Source of the DNA: Domibacillus antri
GTDB lineage: Bacteria; Bacillota; Bacilli; Bacillales; Domibacillaceae
NCBI RefSeq assembly: GCF_001936625.1
Contig: NZ_MSDU01000028.1
Coordinates: forward strand, 1-35,333
Direction of reading: 5' to 3'
Length of the DNA stretch: 35,333 nucleotides
Positions 7,434 to 15,023 of the stretch are shown here, piece after piece. Positions within the stretch are counted from its first letter, which is position 1. Every line of letters begins with the position of its first letter. The notes beneath the pieces are model-generated. The model was not told the DNA's origin, searched no databases, and saw only the letters and a list, made by a program, of their open reading frames with translations. Both the position numbers and the translations under genes were made by a program.

Positions 7434-7446
7434 GAGGAGAACACGT

Positions 7447-7890
7447 ATGAAGCTGGAGATCAGTGGCGACACAGTCGCTTTGAAAAATTGGATGGATAGT
7501 GAGAAGAAGCGGGCAGTCAAGGCAGAAAAGCAGTTTGAAAAAGCACGGAACGCGCTGCGGAAGGAAATGCGGAAAAAAGACCCACAAGCTCAGCTGCCAA
7601 CCCTCACCTCGTCAGAGGTAAAGCGGATTGAGGGCTGGCAGGAAGCGCAACGTTTTTGCGATACGCGCTATATACAACCGATTGCGATCGGTGCAGTGGT
7701 TGTCAACGGCAAGCTGCTAGTGCAAATGCTTAAAAAGATTGAAGGACTGCCTATTGCGATGACAGTTGATAAAGACGTTCTTGTTTTACAGTATGATGCA
7801 CCGGGTGGGGAAGGGTCACTCGAACTATACGACTTGTCCAATCACTATCCAGAGAAATTGGTACCGGAAGGGGTGCTGGTCGATGGATAA
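7447..7890 (+). CDS. Sliding-clamp-like protein, N-terminal part (domain I-like)
   Basis: 147 residues, ATG preceded by TAGGAGGAGA. The segment from ~82 to the end (AVVVNGKLLVQMLKKIEGLP, then IAMTVDKDVLVLQ, then SLELYDLSNHYPEKL) follows the order seen near the end of bacterial DnaN domain I: VVPAK-LLDIVKKLP, then a strand pair, then an FSLxxLxxEDFP-like end. The first ~75 residues are a charged, helical region without clear similarity. The stop overlaps the start of the next gene by 8 nt (ATGGATAA), and that gene resembles the rest of a clamp. This assignment is inferred by eye; otherwise it would be an unknown phage protein. Confidence 0.55.
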   Translation: MKLEISGDTVALKNWMDSEKKRAVKAEKQFEKARNALRKEMRKKDPQAQLPTLTSSEVKRIEGWQEAQRFCDTRYIQPIAIGAVVVNGKLLVQMLKKIEGLPIAMTVDKDVLVLQYDAPGGEGSLELYDLSNHYPEKLVPEGVLVDG

Positions 7891-8533
7891 GCAAGCGCTA
7901 CTGAAACGCTATGCGCCGCAATATGTCAGCTTATCGAGAAAGGAGTTATCCGGCGTCATTGTAGACGGCGCCGGCACAGCGTGGGTGACGGACAGCTACC
8001 AACTGCTGATGGTTCGAGGGTTTTTTCAGCCGGCGGATCCTTGGCAGCTACTCCATCCGAAAACATTCAAGCCGATCAAACTGGAAAAAGGGGACGAGCC
8101 GCCGAAAAACCTTGAACGGCTTGTTCCGGATGATGTCCTCAATCCCTATACGGTGACGCTGGACGAAAGTGGTATTCAGGAAGCACTTCAAGCGGCAGAT
8201 TTGATGAGCAAGGCGGCGGAACTTTGCTGTAAAACGAAGCCGCCGGCTGTCGATCTTGTTCAGGATGAATTCGCCATGCTGCAGATGAGCTTTCAAGATC
8301 GTACCATGGGCGTGTCAGCGAAAGTATCGTTCGGCTGTACTCACCACGATATTAACATTGCCTTTAATCCGATTTTCTTTTTCCGGGCGCTAAAAGTATT
8401 TCGCGATGCCGACAGTGAACAAGTCATCATGCGGTTTCCGGATAGTGGGGTGCGCCCATTTGTGATCGAAGATCCAGTACAAGGGATTCTCGTACTGATC
8501 TTGCCTGTGAAAAAACTCGGAGGGCACGTGTGA
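7883..8533 (+). CDS. Sliding-clamp-like protein, C-terminal part (domains II/III-like)
   Basis: 216 residues; the ATG at 7883 has GGAAGGGGTG upstream. Clamp-like landmarks appear in DnaN order: WVTDSYQLLMV (~34, compare ATDGHRLA), NLERLVPDD (~80, compare FPDYxRVIPK), a domain III-like helix (~95-112), INIAFNPIFFFRALKVF (~153, compare IGFNPxYLLDALKAL), and VRPFVIEDPVQGILVLILPVKK (~190, compare PxLIxxxxxxxYLxMPVR). Domain II is much shortened. Next to a replicative polymerase, a processivity clamp split over two genes is the best reading. A trimeric PCNA or gp45-type two-domain clamp made from this protein alone is an alternative. Confidence 0.6.
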   Translation: MDKQALLKRYAPQYVSLSRKELSGVIVDGAGTAWVTDSYQLLMVRGFFQPADPWQLLHPKTFKPIKLEKGDEPPKNLERLVPDDVLNPYTVTLDESGIQEALQAADLMSKAAELCCKTKPPAVDLVQDEFAMLQMSFQDRTMGVSAKVSFGCTHHDINIAFNPIFFFRALKVFRDADSEQVIMRFPDSGVRPFVIEDPVQGILVLILPVKKLGGHV

Positions 8534-9063
8534 TGGAGAAGCGTTATTACTACATTACACCAGACGACTGGGAAACGGCAGAGCGAAACAACCTGAATCG
8601 AAGTACCGTTAGAAGCCGTGTGAATACATACGGCTGGGATATTGACCGGGCAGTAACGACTCCTGCGAACCCTATCAAGCGCTACGCATTCACAAAAGAA
8701 GAAAAAGAGTTGATGGATAAAAATGGCCTGAAATTAAACACGGTTTACTGTCGCATCCGGAGAGGTTGGGACCGACGAGAAGCGGTCACTACACCTGCTA
8801 TGAGTCTTGAACAGGCGGGCAAAATAGCAAGAAAGGTAAACTGCACACGCTTTACGGAAGAACAGTTGATCGTGATGGAGCAGAACGGCACCCCATACAA
8901 CACAGCGTTTAACCGGGTCGCAAAACTCGGCTGGAGTGTGGAAGAAGCGATCAGCACACCCGTCATGTCTAGGGATGCGGCGCTCAAGCGGGCATGGGCG
9001 GAATCGCCTTTCCGAAACACGAATGACGTTTTGTTTAAACCGTTGGGGGCGAGGTCACCATGA
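8533..9063 (+). CDS. Triple-repeat HTH-like phage protein
   Basis: 176 residues made of three copies of a ~45-residue unit with the pattern NG-x(2-3)-NTV-x2-R-x3-GW-x4-A-x-TTPA: units end at TTPAN (~47), TTPAM (~92) and STPVM (~144). The unit looks like a helix-turn-helix module and occurs singly or repeated in many Bacillota phage proteins, often beside HNH nucleases. Multi-site DNA binding is inferred; no catalytic motif is visible. The start (ATG overlapping the previous TGA) follows GGAGGG; a GTG at 8530 is an alternative start. Confidence 0.65.
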   Translation: MEKRYYYITPDDWETAERNNLNRSTVRSRVNTYGWDIDRAVTTPANPIKRYAFTKEEKELMDKNGLKLNTVYCRIRRGWDRREAVTTPAMSLEQAGKIARKVNCTRFTEEQLIVMEQNGTPYNTAFNRVAKLGWSVEEAISTPVMSRDAALKRAWAESPFRNTNDVLFKPLGARSP

Positions 9064-9751
9064 ATATAAAAAAAGGTCAGAAATTACACAGAAAATCGGT
9101 ATTTTGCTGGATACGCATTGCCGTTCGTGCCCCCGTCCAAAACATAAAAATCCAAAAAAGCAATGCGCGGGGTGCGAGGTGTTTGACCAGCTACAGGAGT
9201 GCGGTCAGCAGCTGAATCAGATGTCTTTATCAAAAAAGAAAAAGGAGGAACCTGTAGTGGAGAAAACGACAAATATAGCCGAGCAGGCAGCGGCTGCCCA
9301 GAAAATTATATCTGAAAACAAGCCTGGTCGAAAAGCAGCTAAGGGGAAACCAGCTAAGGCGATTGATCAGTCGAGTCAAGCAGACGAAGTGAAACAGCAG
9401 ATCGAAAGTCTTGTGAAAGAGCGGGACGAGTTGAAGGCAGAAAACGAGCTTTTAAGAAAAAGAATTGCTGAAATAAGCCCCCATAAACATTTTGAAGATG
9501 GGCTGCTTATGACTAACAAGAACAATCGAGAATGGTTAGACTCGTTAAACGAGGAGGATACTCTCCTACACTTAATAGGCCTTATTTACCATTATGATGT
9601 AGGTACAATAAGAGATGAAGAGGAAAATTTTGATGAATCTCATTGGGGAAAACAAAGGGATGATATGTTGACATTTTGCGAAGAACGCCTTGGAAAGCTA
9701 TTGAGATGGAAAAAGTTAAAAGAATGGTACGGAAGACGTAAAACCTCATAA
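9060..9751 (+). CDS. Zinc-finger/coiled-coil protein encoded in two frames (-1 shift at A7)
   Basis: The only well-placed start is the ATG at 9060 (after GGCGAGGT, overlapping the previous stop as ATGA), but its frame ends after 51 codons of unlikely sequence. A -1 shift in the A7 run 9068-9074 joins it to a long frame ending at 9751, giving a sensible ~230-residue product. It has a CxxC-x8-CxxC zinc finger (HCRSCP ... QCAGCE), a K/E-rich linker, a coiled coil (~120-145) and a C-terminal NREWLDSL...KEWYGRR domain seen in small phage proteins. A strong internal AAAGGAGG with an in-frame GTG at 9257 may start a shorter product. The shift could be programmed, transcriptional slippage, or one missing base in the assembly. 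Confidence 0.55.
9068..9074 (+). other. A7 slippery run, in-frame A AAA AAA
   Basis: In the frame of the ATG at 9060 the run reads A AAA AAA followed by GGT, the same heptamer as at the tail chaperone frameshift (24843-24849). A -1 slip joins MNIKK to RSEITQK and the zinc-finger frame. Confidence 0.45.
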
Positions 9752-9777
9752 ACCGAACTGAAAGTTAAATACCCGAT

Positions 9778-9825
9778 AAAACAACGTCACAACAGACACA
9801 TATAGCGAACTAAAATTAAGGAGGA
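9778..9825 (+). repeat. Repeated leader, copy 1
   Basis: The leader reads AACAACGTCAC, then AGACACATA, then AAGGAGG just upstream of the 79-residue gene. Two similar leaders precede the next two small genes (10092-10128 and 10273-10308). The conserved part extends well beyond the ribosome-binding site. Confidence 0.5.
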
Positions 9826-9831
9826 ATATCA

Positions 9832-10071
9832 ATGAAAATCAATGAAATGGAAGTAGTAGGTAAAGAATTTGCTTATGATGGCTGTCACAAGATTTATATA
9901 ATTGAAAGCGAAAGCGACAAAAGAGATGCGGTAGAGACAGGTTATGATATTTACCCTATTAATGAGCTAGAATCAGCGTTTAGAAATTCTTGCGGGTTAC
10001 AATTTATCAGTAATTGGTCATTAAATAAAACATATGCGGGGCAGTTTGAAGAAACAATTTTTGAATATTGA
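9832..10071 (+). CDS. Hypothetical small phage protein
   Basis: 79 residues with a perfect AAGGAGGA site 7 nt upstream. The composition is that of a small soluble alpha/beta protein (KIYIIESESDKRDAVETGYDIYPINELE), with two cysteines too far apart for an obvious zinc site. It is the first of three small genes each preceded by a similar leader. I do not recognise the family. Base composition is more AT-rich than the replication genes on either side, suggesting an exchangeable accessory cassette. Confidence 0.7.
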   Translation: MKINEMEVVGKEFAYDGCHKIYIIESESDKRDAVETGYDIYPINELESAFRNSCGLQFISNWSLNKTYAGQFEETIFEY

Positions 10072-10091
10072 TGTAATGTCGTATTTCGTCC

Positions 10092-10128
10092 AAACAACGT
10101 CACGGTAGACACATAATACGAAGGAGGA
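10092..10128 (+). repeat. Repeated leader, copy 2
   Basis: AAACAACGTCAC, then AGACACATA, then AAGGAGG. It is closest to copy 1 and lies directly before the 41-residue gene. Confidence 0.5.
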
Positions 10129-10134
10129 TTTTAT

Positions 10135-10260
10135 ATGAACCCGGTAAAACCTTATTCAGAAGAAGAATATAAAAAGGCTAAAGAACAGCGGTTAGACTTA
10201 GATAATTGGAATGATTATGTTAAGTATTTTCAATTAGGTGAAGATGAAAATATTGAATAG
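10135..10260 (+). CDS. Hypothetical 41-residue protein
   Basis: A short ORF with a perfect AAGGAGGA site and ATG. The product (MNPVKPYSEEEYKKAKEQRL ...) is hydrophilic, probably helical and acidic at its end. It lies between two other small genes with related leaders. No family is recognised; the coding call rests on the ribosome-binding site and the regular spacing of the cluster. Confidence 0.55.
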   Translation: MNPVKPYSEEEYKKAKEQRLDLDNWNDYVKYFQLGEDENIE

Positions 10261-10272
10261 TTCGAACATACT

Positions 10273-10308
10273 GAACAACAGACACATTAAGTGCAATAAG
10301 AAGGAGGG
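10273..10308 (+). repeat. Repeated leader, copy 3 (diverged)
   Basis: GAACAACAGACACATTA followed by AAGAAGGAGGG. It keeps the ACAACAGACACAT portion of copy 1 but lacks the CGTCAC part. Confidence 0.4.
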
Positions 10309-10314
10309 AATAAA

Positions 10315-10541
10315 ATGAGCTGTATTTATTTTTTTGATAAAAAAATACAAAAGTAATATATAACGCTGCAGAAGCGGTGGGAATCGACTGTCGAGGAGAT
10401 GAGGTGTATCCGCATGACTATATCTGGATTAAACCGAACGGTGAAGTGATTAATCACGCGAATATATCGGACTATCTGCTTGAAGAAGCGGGATTTAAGT
10501 TTATGAAAGCGAGCGAACACGACTGGAATGAACAAGATTGA
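10315..10541 (+). CDS. Hypothetical protein split by a -1 shift at A7
   Basis: From the ATG at 10315 (AAGGAGGG upstream) the frame stops after 13 codons. Just past the A7 run (10339-10345) a second frame runs to 10541 with good coding character. Adding one A, or slipping -1 there, gives a continuous 75-residue protein: MSCIYFFDKKNTKVIYNAAE followed by AVGIDCRGDEVYPHDYIWIK and the remainder. The heptamer is not canonical here (T AAA AAA), so transcriptional slippage, an assembly error or a genuine frameshift mutation is more likely than programmed ribosomal shifting. Function unknown. The antisense ORF over this region is a shadow. Confidence 0.5.
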
Positions 10542-10615
10542 TAGTATCGTTCGAAACACTAGAATGCTATGAATCGTAAAGTTAGAAAATCCAAGCAGCA
10601 AAGAGTGGTGAGAAC

Positions 10616-13051
10616 ATGGAACATGCGGAAACCGTTAAAAACTTACAGCATGATGGCACGATCAGCATTGCCACTGCCAGCAGCCGGACATCCATCAAAT
10701 GGCAGAATCAAGAGCTGCTTTGGTCTGATTTTTTGGACAAGCTCTCTACTACCGTACGGACGAAGGAAACAGCAGCGGAATACCGGAAAATGCCGAAAAC
10801 CAAGCAAGACCAGATCAAGGATGTGGGCGGGTTTGTCGGCGGACGGTTAAAAGGCGGCAGGCGAAAAGCGGATAAAGTGTTTAACCGCTCCATCCTGACC
10901 CTTGACATCGACTACGGGGAAGAAGGTATGGCAGACATTATTGATATGCTATTCAGCCACGCCTATGCCCTGTATTCGACGCATAAGCACACAAGCGAGA
11001 AGCCGCGCCTGCGGTTTCTCGTTCCATTTACCCGACCCGTTACGGCAGAAGAGTATGTCGCAATCGGGAAAAAAGTCGCGGAGCAGATCGGCATCGACTA
11101 TTTTGACGATACCAGCTACCAGCCGCACCGGTTAATGTACTGGCCAAGTACGTCAACGGATGCCGAATTTGTTTTCTCATACCAGGATGCACCTTGGCTG
11201 GATCCGGATAAGGTGCTTGCAAAGTACACGGACTGGCGCGACCCTCTCGAATGGCCAGAATCTTCACGCCAGCAGCTGGACCGCAAAAAGTTGGCGGATA
11301 AGCAGGGCGATCCACATGAGAAAGCCGGTCTTGTCGGCGCATTCTGCCGGACATACACCATAGAAGAAGCGATTGAAACGTTCCTTTCCGACCGTTATGA
11401 GAAATTCCAGGAAGGGCGATACACCTATGTGCATGGCTCCACCGCCGGCGGCTTAATCATCTATGATGACGGCAAATTTGCGTATTCCCACCACGGCACG
11501 GACCCTGTGAGCAGTCAGCTTGTCAATGCGTTTGACCTAGTAAGGATACACCTGTTCGGTTTGCAGGACGAGGATGCGGATCCAAAGACACCTGTAAACC
11601 GCCTGCCAAGCTACACAGCCATGCGGGAGTTTGTCCGGAAGGATCCCGGTGTCAAAGAGGCAGCGGCACGTGAGCGATTAGACAGTGCCGTGGAAGAGTT
11701 TGACGAGATTGAGATTGATGTGGAAGAGAAGCCGGACCTGAAATGGACGCGCAAACTAACGTATGACAAGTCCGGCGAAGTCGAGTCCACGGTGCCGAAT
11801 ATCGTACTTGTCCTGGAAAACGACCCGCTGCTAAAAGGAAAAATCGCCACAAACGAATTTAGTAATCGCTTGATGCTTCGAGGCTCCGTGCCTTGGCGCA
11901 AAGTGGTCAAAAGTGAAAACTGGACGGATGGCGATGACGCAGGGCTTAGAGATTACCTAGAACGTATTTACCACATGTATAACAGGGGCAAAACAGAAGA
12001 CGCGGTAAAAGTGATCAGCGAAAAGCATCGCTTTCACCCCATCCGTGACTACTTAAAGCCGCTTGAGTGGGATGGTACTCCGCGGCTGGACACGCTTTTT
12101 ATCGACTATTTAGGTGCAGACGACACTGAATTAAACCGCGCCGTGACGCGAAAAGCTTTTACAGCGGCGGTGGCTCGAGTGATGAAGCCAGGTATTAAAT
12201 TTGACTACATGCTCACACTTTACGGTGCGCAAGGGGTCGGAAAATCGATGATTCTCGACCGGATGGGACGTGAGTGGTTTAGTGATTCGATCACATCAGT
12301 CAGCGGGAAAGAAGCGTTTGAGGCATTGCAGGGCGCATGGATTATCGAAATGGGTGAGCTGTCAGCTACCCGAAAAGCGGATGTGGAGTCCATTAAACAT
12401 TTTATTTCTAAGCGGGAAGACCGGTTCCGCGTCGCATATGGGCGGCACACCGAGGACTTTCCGCGGCAGTGCGTGTTTTTTGGCACCACGAATGATGCGA
12501 ACTTTTTAAAGGATAAGACCGGCGGACGGCGCTTTTGGCCGGTAACCGTCAATGCGGAAAAACGGAAAAAGCGGTGGTCGGAGCTGACAGATTCGGAAAT
12601 CGGACAGCTGTGGGCGGAAGCCAAACATTACTACGAGGAAGGGGAGCCGCTTTATTTGAATGACCGCATGGAAGCGGAGATGAGATTGATTCAGGAAGCG
12701 CATACGGAGGAATCGCCATGGTTCGGCTTGGTACAGGAATACCTAGAAAGAAAGCTGCCGGAGGACTGGGAAGAGAAGGACCTGGCAGAACGTCGGATGT
12801 TTTTAAGCGACGATTTTGGCGAGTCGAAAGGCACCATAACCCGCAACCGGGTGTGTGCACTGGAAGTGTGGTGCGAGTGTCTAGGTAATGATGCACGTCG
12901 TTTTTCGCCGCTGGAGCGCCGGGAGATCAACGACATCCTGCGGAAAATGCCGGGCTGGAAACCGAACGATAGCAACATGAAAGGTACATTAAGGTTCGGA
13001 AAACTGTATGGGGTTCAAAGGGCATATATCCGAGAAGAAGACCTGATTTAG
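10616..13051 (+). CDS. VapE/VirE-family replication protein (primase-polymerase plus SF3-like helicase)
   Basis: 811 residues. The N-terminal third resembles an archaeo-eukaryotic-type primase: ILTLDIDYG (~93-101) holds a DxD motif, and STHKHTSEKPRLRFLVPF fits the following sxH strand. The C-terminal half is a virulence-associated E type ATPase with Walker A YGAQGVGKS (~540) and a Walker B-like WIIEMGELSA (~578). Such proteins prime and unwind at the phage origin. The iteron-like repeats beginning at its own stop codon fit that role. A GTGGTGAG site lies upstream of the ATG. Confidence 0.88.
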   Translation: MEHAETVKNLQHDGTISIATASSRTSIKWQNQELLWSDFLDKLSTTVRTKETAAEYRKMPKTKQDQIKDVGGFVGGRLKGGRRKADKVFNRSILTLDIDYGEEGMADIIDMLFSHAYALYSTHKHTSEKPRLRFLVPFTRPVTAEEYVAIGKKVAEQIGIDYFDDTSYQPHRLMYWPSTSTDAEFVFSYQDAPWLDPDKVLAKYTDWRDPLEWPESSRQQLDRKKLADKQGDPHEKAGLVGAFCRTYTIEEAIETFLSDRYEKFQEGRYTYVHGSTAGGLIIYDDGKFAYSHHGTDPVSSQLVNAFDLVRIHLFGLQDEDADPKTPVNRLPSYTAMREFVRKDPGVKEAAARERLDSAVEEFDEIEIDVEEKPDLKWTRKLTYDKSGEVESTVPNIVLVLENDPLLKGKIATNEFSNRLMLRGSVPWRKVVKSENWTDGDDAGLRDYLERIYHMYNRGKTEDAVKVISEKHRFHPIRDYLKPLEWDGTPRLDTLFIDYLGADDTELNRAVTRKAFTAAVARVMKPGIKFDYMLTLYGAQGVGKSMILDRMGREWFSDSITSVSGKEAFEALQGAWIIEMGELSATRKADVESIKHFISKREDRFRVAYGRHTEDFPRQCVFFGTTNDANFLKDKTGGRRFWPVTVNAEKRKKRWSELTDSEIGQLWAEAKHYYEEGEPLYLNDRMEAEMRLIQEAHTEESPWFGLVQEYLERKLPEDWEEKDLAERRMFLSDDFGESKGTITRNRVCALEVWCECLGNDARRFSPLERREINDILRKMPGWKPNDSNMKGTLRFGKLYGVQRAYIREEDLI

Positions 13052-13322
13052 TGTGGGCGAAATGTTTTAGTGTGGGCGTGTGACAAATTTTACCGTGTGG
13101 GCGTTGTGGGCATAATTTTCTGTTTCGCCCACGTCTTTCGCCCACGCTTTCAAGCCAAGCGTATCAAGGGTTTGAATAGATAGTGTGGGCAATGTAAACA
13201 TAATTTTAATAAAAATAGAAAAATAGAGAATTAGGCGCACGATACACACGTATCACGTACCTAATATACCTAATACAAATATATTATAAGACCATTTGTT
13301 TTCATGCCCACATGCCCACACC
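13049..13322. other. Candidate phage replication origin with TGTGGGC iterons
   Basis: About nine copies of GTGTGGGC(G/A) or close variants occur here. Direct copies lie at 13049, 13068, 13095, 13104 and 13181; inverted copies at 13126, 13139, 13305 and 13314. The first two share TAGTGTGGGCG and are 19 bp apart. A very AT-rich stretch (13190-13235) and another (13262-13300) lie among them. Repeated sites plus AT-rich DNA next to a primase-helicase gene is the classic layout of an iteron origin. No gene was seen here. Confidence 0.55.
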
Positions 13323-13347
13323 TAAAAAATGGAAGGTGAAAGCGAAC

Positions 13348-13638
13348 ATGAGAGAGCGGGACGTCGAATCCTACTTAAAAACGAACATTGAACGAATTGG
13401 CGGCATGTGCCTTAAATTCGTTTCACCAGGAAAATCTGGAGTGCCAGATCGCATTTGCCTTTTACCGAATGGACGGCAATTTTTTGTTGAATTGAAAGCG
13501 CCAGGGAAAAAGCTGACAGCTCTTCAGCGAAAAGTGAAAAAACAGTTCATGCAGCTTGGACATACCGTATTTGTTGCCGATTGTAAAAAAGAAGTCGATG
13601 AGATTATCGATTACGTCACAGGGAGGTGGCCGGAATGA
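13348..13638 (+). CDS. VRR-NUC domain nuclease
   Basis: 96 residues, essentially the whole VRR-NUC fold: an N-terminal helix (MRERDVESYLKTNIERIGG), then GVPDRICLLPNGRQFFVELKAPG holding the PD-(D/E)XK elements (D in VPDR and E-x-K in VELKAPG), then a Q-containing helix (TALQRKVKKQF). Stand-alone VRR-NUC proteins are nicking or structure-specific nucleases and accompany SNF2 helicases in this type of phage. The start at 13348 follows GGAAGGTGA; an upstream ATG at 13312 lies inside the iteron region and has no ribosome-binding site. Confidence 0.88.
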   Translation: MRERDVESYLKTNIERIGGMCLKFVSPGKSGVPDRICLLPNGRQFFVELKAPGKKLTALQRKVKKQFMQLGHTVFVADCKKEVDEIIDYVTGRWPE

Positions 13639-15023
13639 CTATTGAGTTTCAACCCCATCCATACCAGGCTTTCGCCATCGATCAGATTTTAAAAAATAAA
13701 AGTTATGGTCTCTTCCTAGATATGGGTTTAGGCAAAACAGTGTCCACTTTAACAGCGATTGAAAAGTTAATGTTCGACGATCTGGAAGTTTCGAAGGTGC
13801 TGGTGATCGCACCGAAACGTGTTGCCGAAGATACCTGGAGCCGTGAAGTATTTAAATGGTCCCATACCGCACACCTGCGGGTGTCGAAAGTGCTTGGCAC
13901 AGAAAAACAGCGCAGGCAGGCCTTGCAGAAGGATGCCGATATCTATGTGATCAATCGAGAAAACGTCGAGTGGCTAGTGAATCTGTATCAGGGGAAACCG
14001 ATCCCATTTGACATGCTGGTGGTGGACGAGCTGTCCAGTTTTAAGTCGCCGTCGTCGAACCGGTTTAAAGCACTGCGTAAAATTCGGCCGTCGTTTAAAC
14101 GGTTTGTTGGATTGACTGGCACGCCTGCACCGAACAGTTTACTAGATTTGTGGAGCCAGGTGTATTTAATTGATCGGGGTGAGCGACTTGGAAAAACGAT
14201 GACGCAGTACCGAAACCGATACTTTTATCCGGCGCAGACGGATCCTGTAAATCCCCGTGTTGTGTATAAATATGAGCCGCGACCGGAAGCAGAGAAGAAC
14301 ATTTACGAATTGATCGATGACATCTGTGTGTCGATGAAAGCGAAAGACCACTTGCAACTGCCTGAACGCATTGACAACATTGTCACCGTGACCATGTCTG
14401 CCAAAGAAAGAGCGGAGTATGGCGAATTGGAACGTGAACGTATCTTGGAATGTGTGTCTGGGGACATCGTCGCTTCTACTGCCGGTGTTTTGAGCCAGAA
14501 ACTTCTGCAGCTGTCGAACGGGGCGTGTTATAACGAGAATCAAGGAGTACAGCACATACACGACCGGAAACTTGATGCACTGGAAGACCTTGTGGAAGGC
14601 GCACAAGGACAGCCGATTTTATTGTTTTATAGTTTTAAGCATGATCGTGACCGGATTATGAAAAAATTCAAGCGGGCGGTGTCGATCGACGCGGACCACG
14701 CCATTGAACGGTGGAATAACGGTGAAATCGAACTTCTCCTAGCACATCCGGCATCAGCAGGACACGGGCTTAACTTGCAGTATGGTGGGCATATCATCGT
14801 ATGGTTTGGGTTGACATGGTCGCTTGAATTGTATCAGCAGGCGAATGCCCGACTTCACCGGCAGGGGCAGGAGCAGACGGTAATCGTGCACCATATTTTA
14901 ACAAGCGATACGATAGACCAGCGCGTACTGGATGTACTGCAGGGCAAAGAAAAAGGACAGGAAGCGTTGCTTGCGGCGCTGAAAGCGAAAATTGACGAAT
15001 ATGGCGGTGAAGCAGATGGGTAA
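13635..15023 (+). CDS. SNF2/DEAD-like phage helicase
   Basis: 462 residues with superfamily 2 helicase motifs: Walker A LDMGLGKT (~32), DExx box VVDEL (~128), motif III-like GLTGTPAPN (~160) and motif VI QANARLHRQGQ (~400). Start ATG overlaps the VRR-NUC stop (ATGA) with GGGAGGTG 6 nt upstream, so the nuclease and helicase are translationally coupled and probably work together in replication, recombination or fork processing. Confidence 0.9.
   Translation: MTIEFQPHPYQAFAIDQILKNKSYGLFLDMGLGKTVSTLTAIEKLMFDDLEVSKVLVIAPKRVAEDTWSREVFKWSHTAHLRVSKVLGTEKQRRQALQKDADIYVINRENVEWLVNLYQGKPIPFDMLVVDELSSFKSPSSNRFKALRKIRPSFKRFVGLTGTPAPNSLLDLWSQVYLIDRGERLGKTMTQYRNRYFYPAQTDPVNPRVVYKYEPRPEAEKNIYELIDDICVSMKAKDHLQLPERIDNIVTVTMSAKERAEYGELERERILECVSGDIVASTAGVLSQKLLQLSNGACYNENQGVQHIHDRKLDALEDLVEGAQGQPILLFYSFKHDRDRIMKKFKRAVSIDADHAIERWNNGEIELLLAHPASAGHGLNLQYGGHIIVWFGLTWSLELYQQANARLHRQGQEQTVIVHHILTSDTIDQRVLDVLQGKEKGQEALLAALKAKIDEYGGEADG

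Noticed and set aside
10326-10601. A 91-residue minus-strand ORF
   Set aside because: It runs antisense to the split 75-residue gene, has no ribosome-binding site and no recognisable sequence; all neighbours are plus-strand.
11611-12624. Several minus-strand ORFs of 66-134 residues over the primase-helicase gene
   Set aside because: They are shadows of a codon-biased, motif-containing plus-strand gene and carry no motifs or initiation signals.
13049-13322. The TGTGGGC repeats as a CRISPR array
   Set aside because: The repeats are about 9 bp, occur in both orientations and are irregularly spaced.
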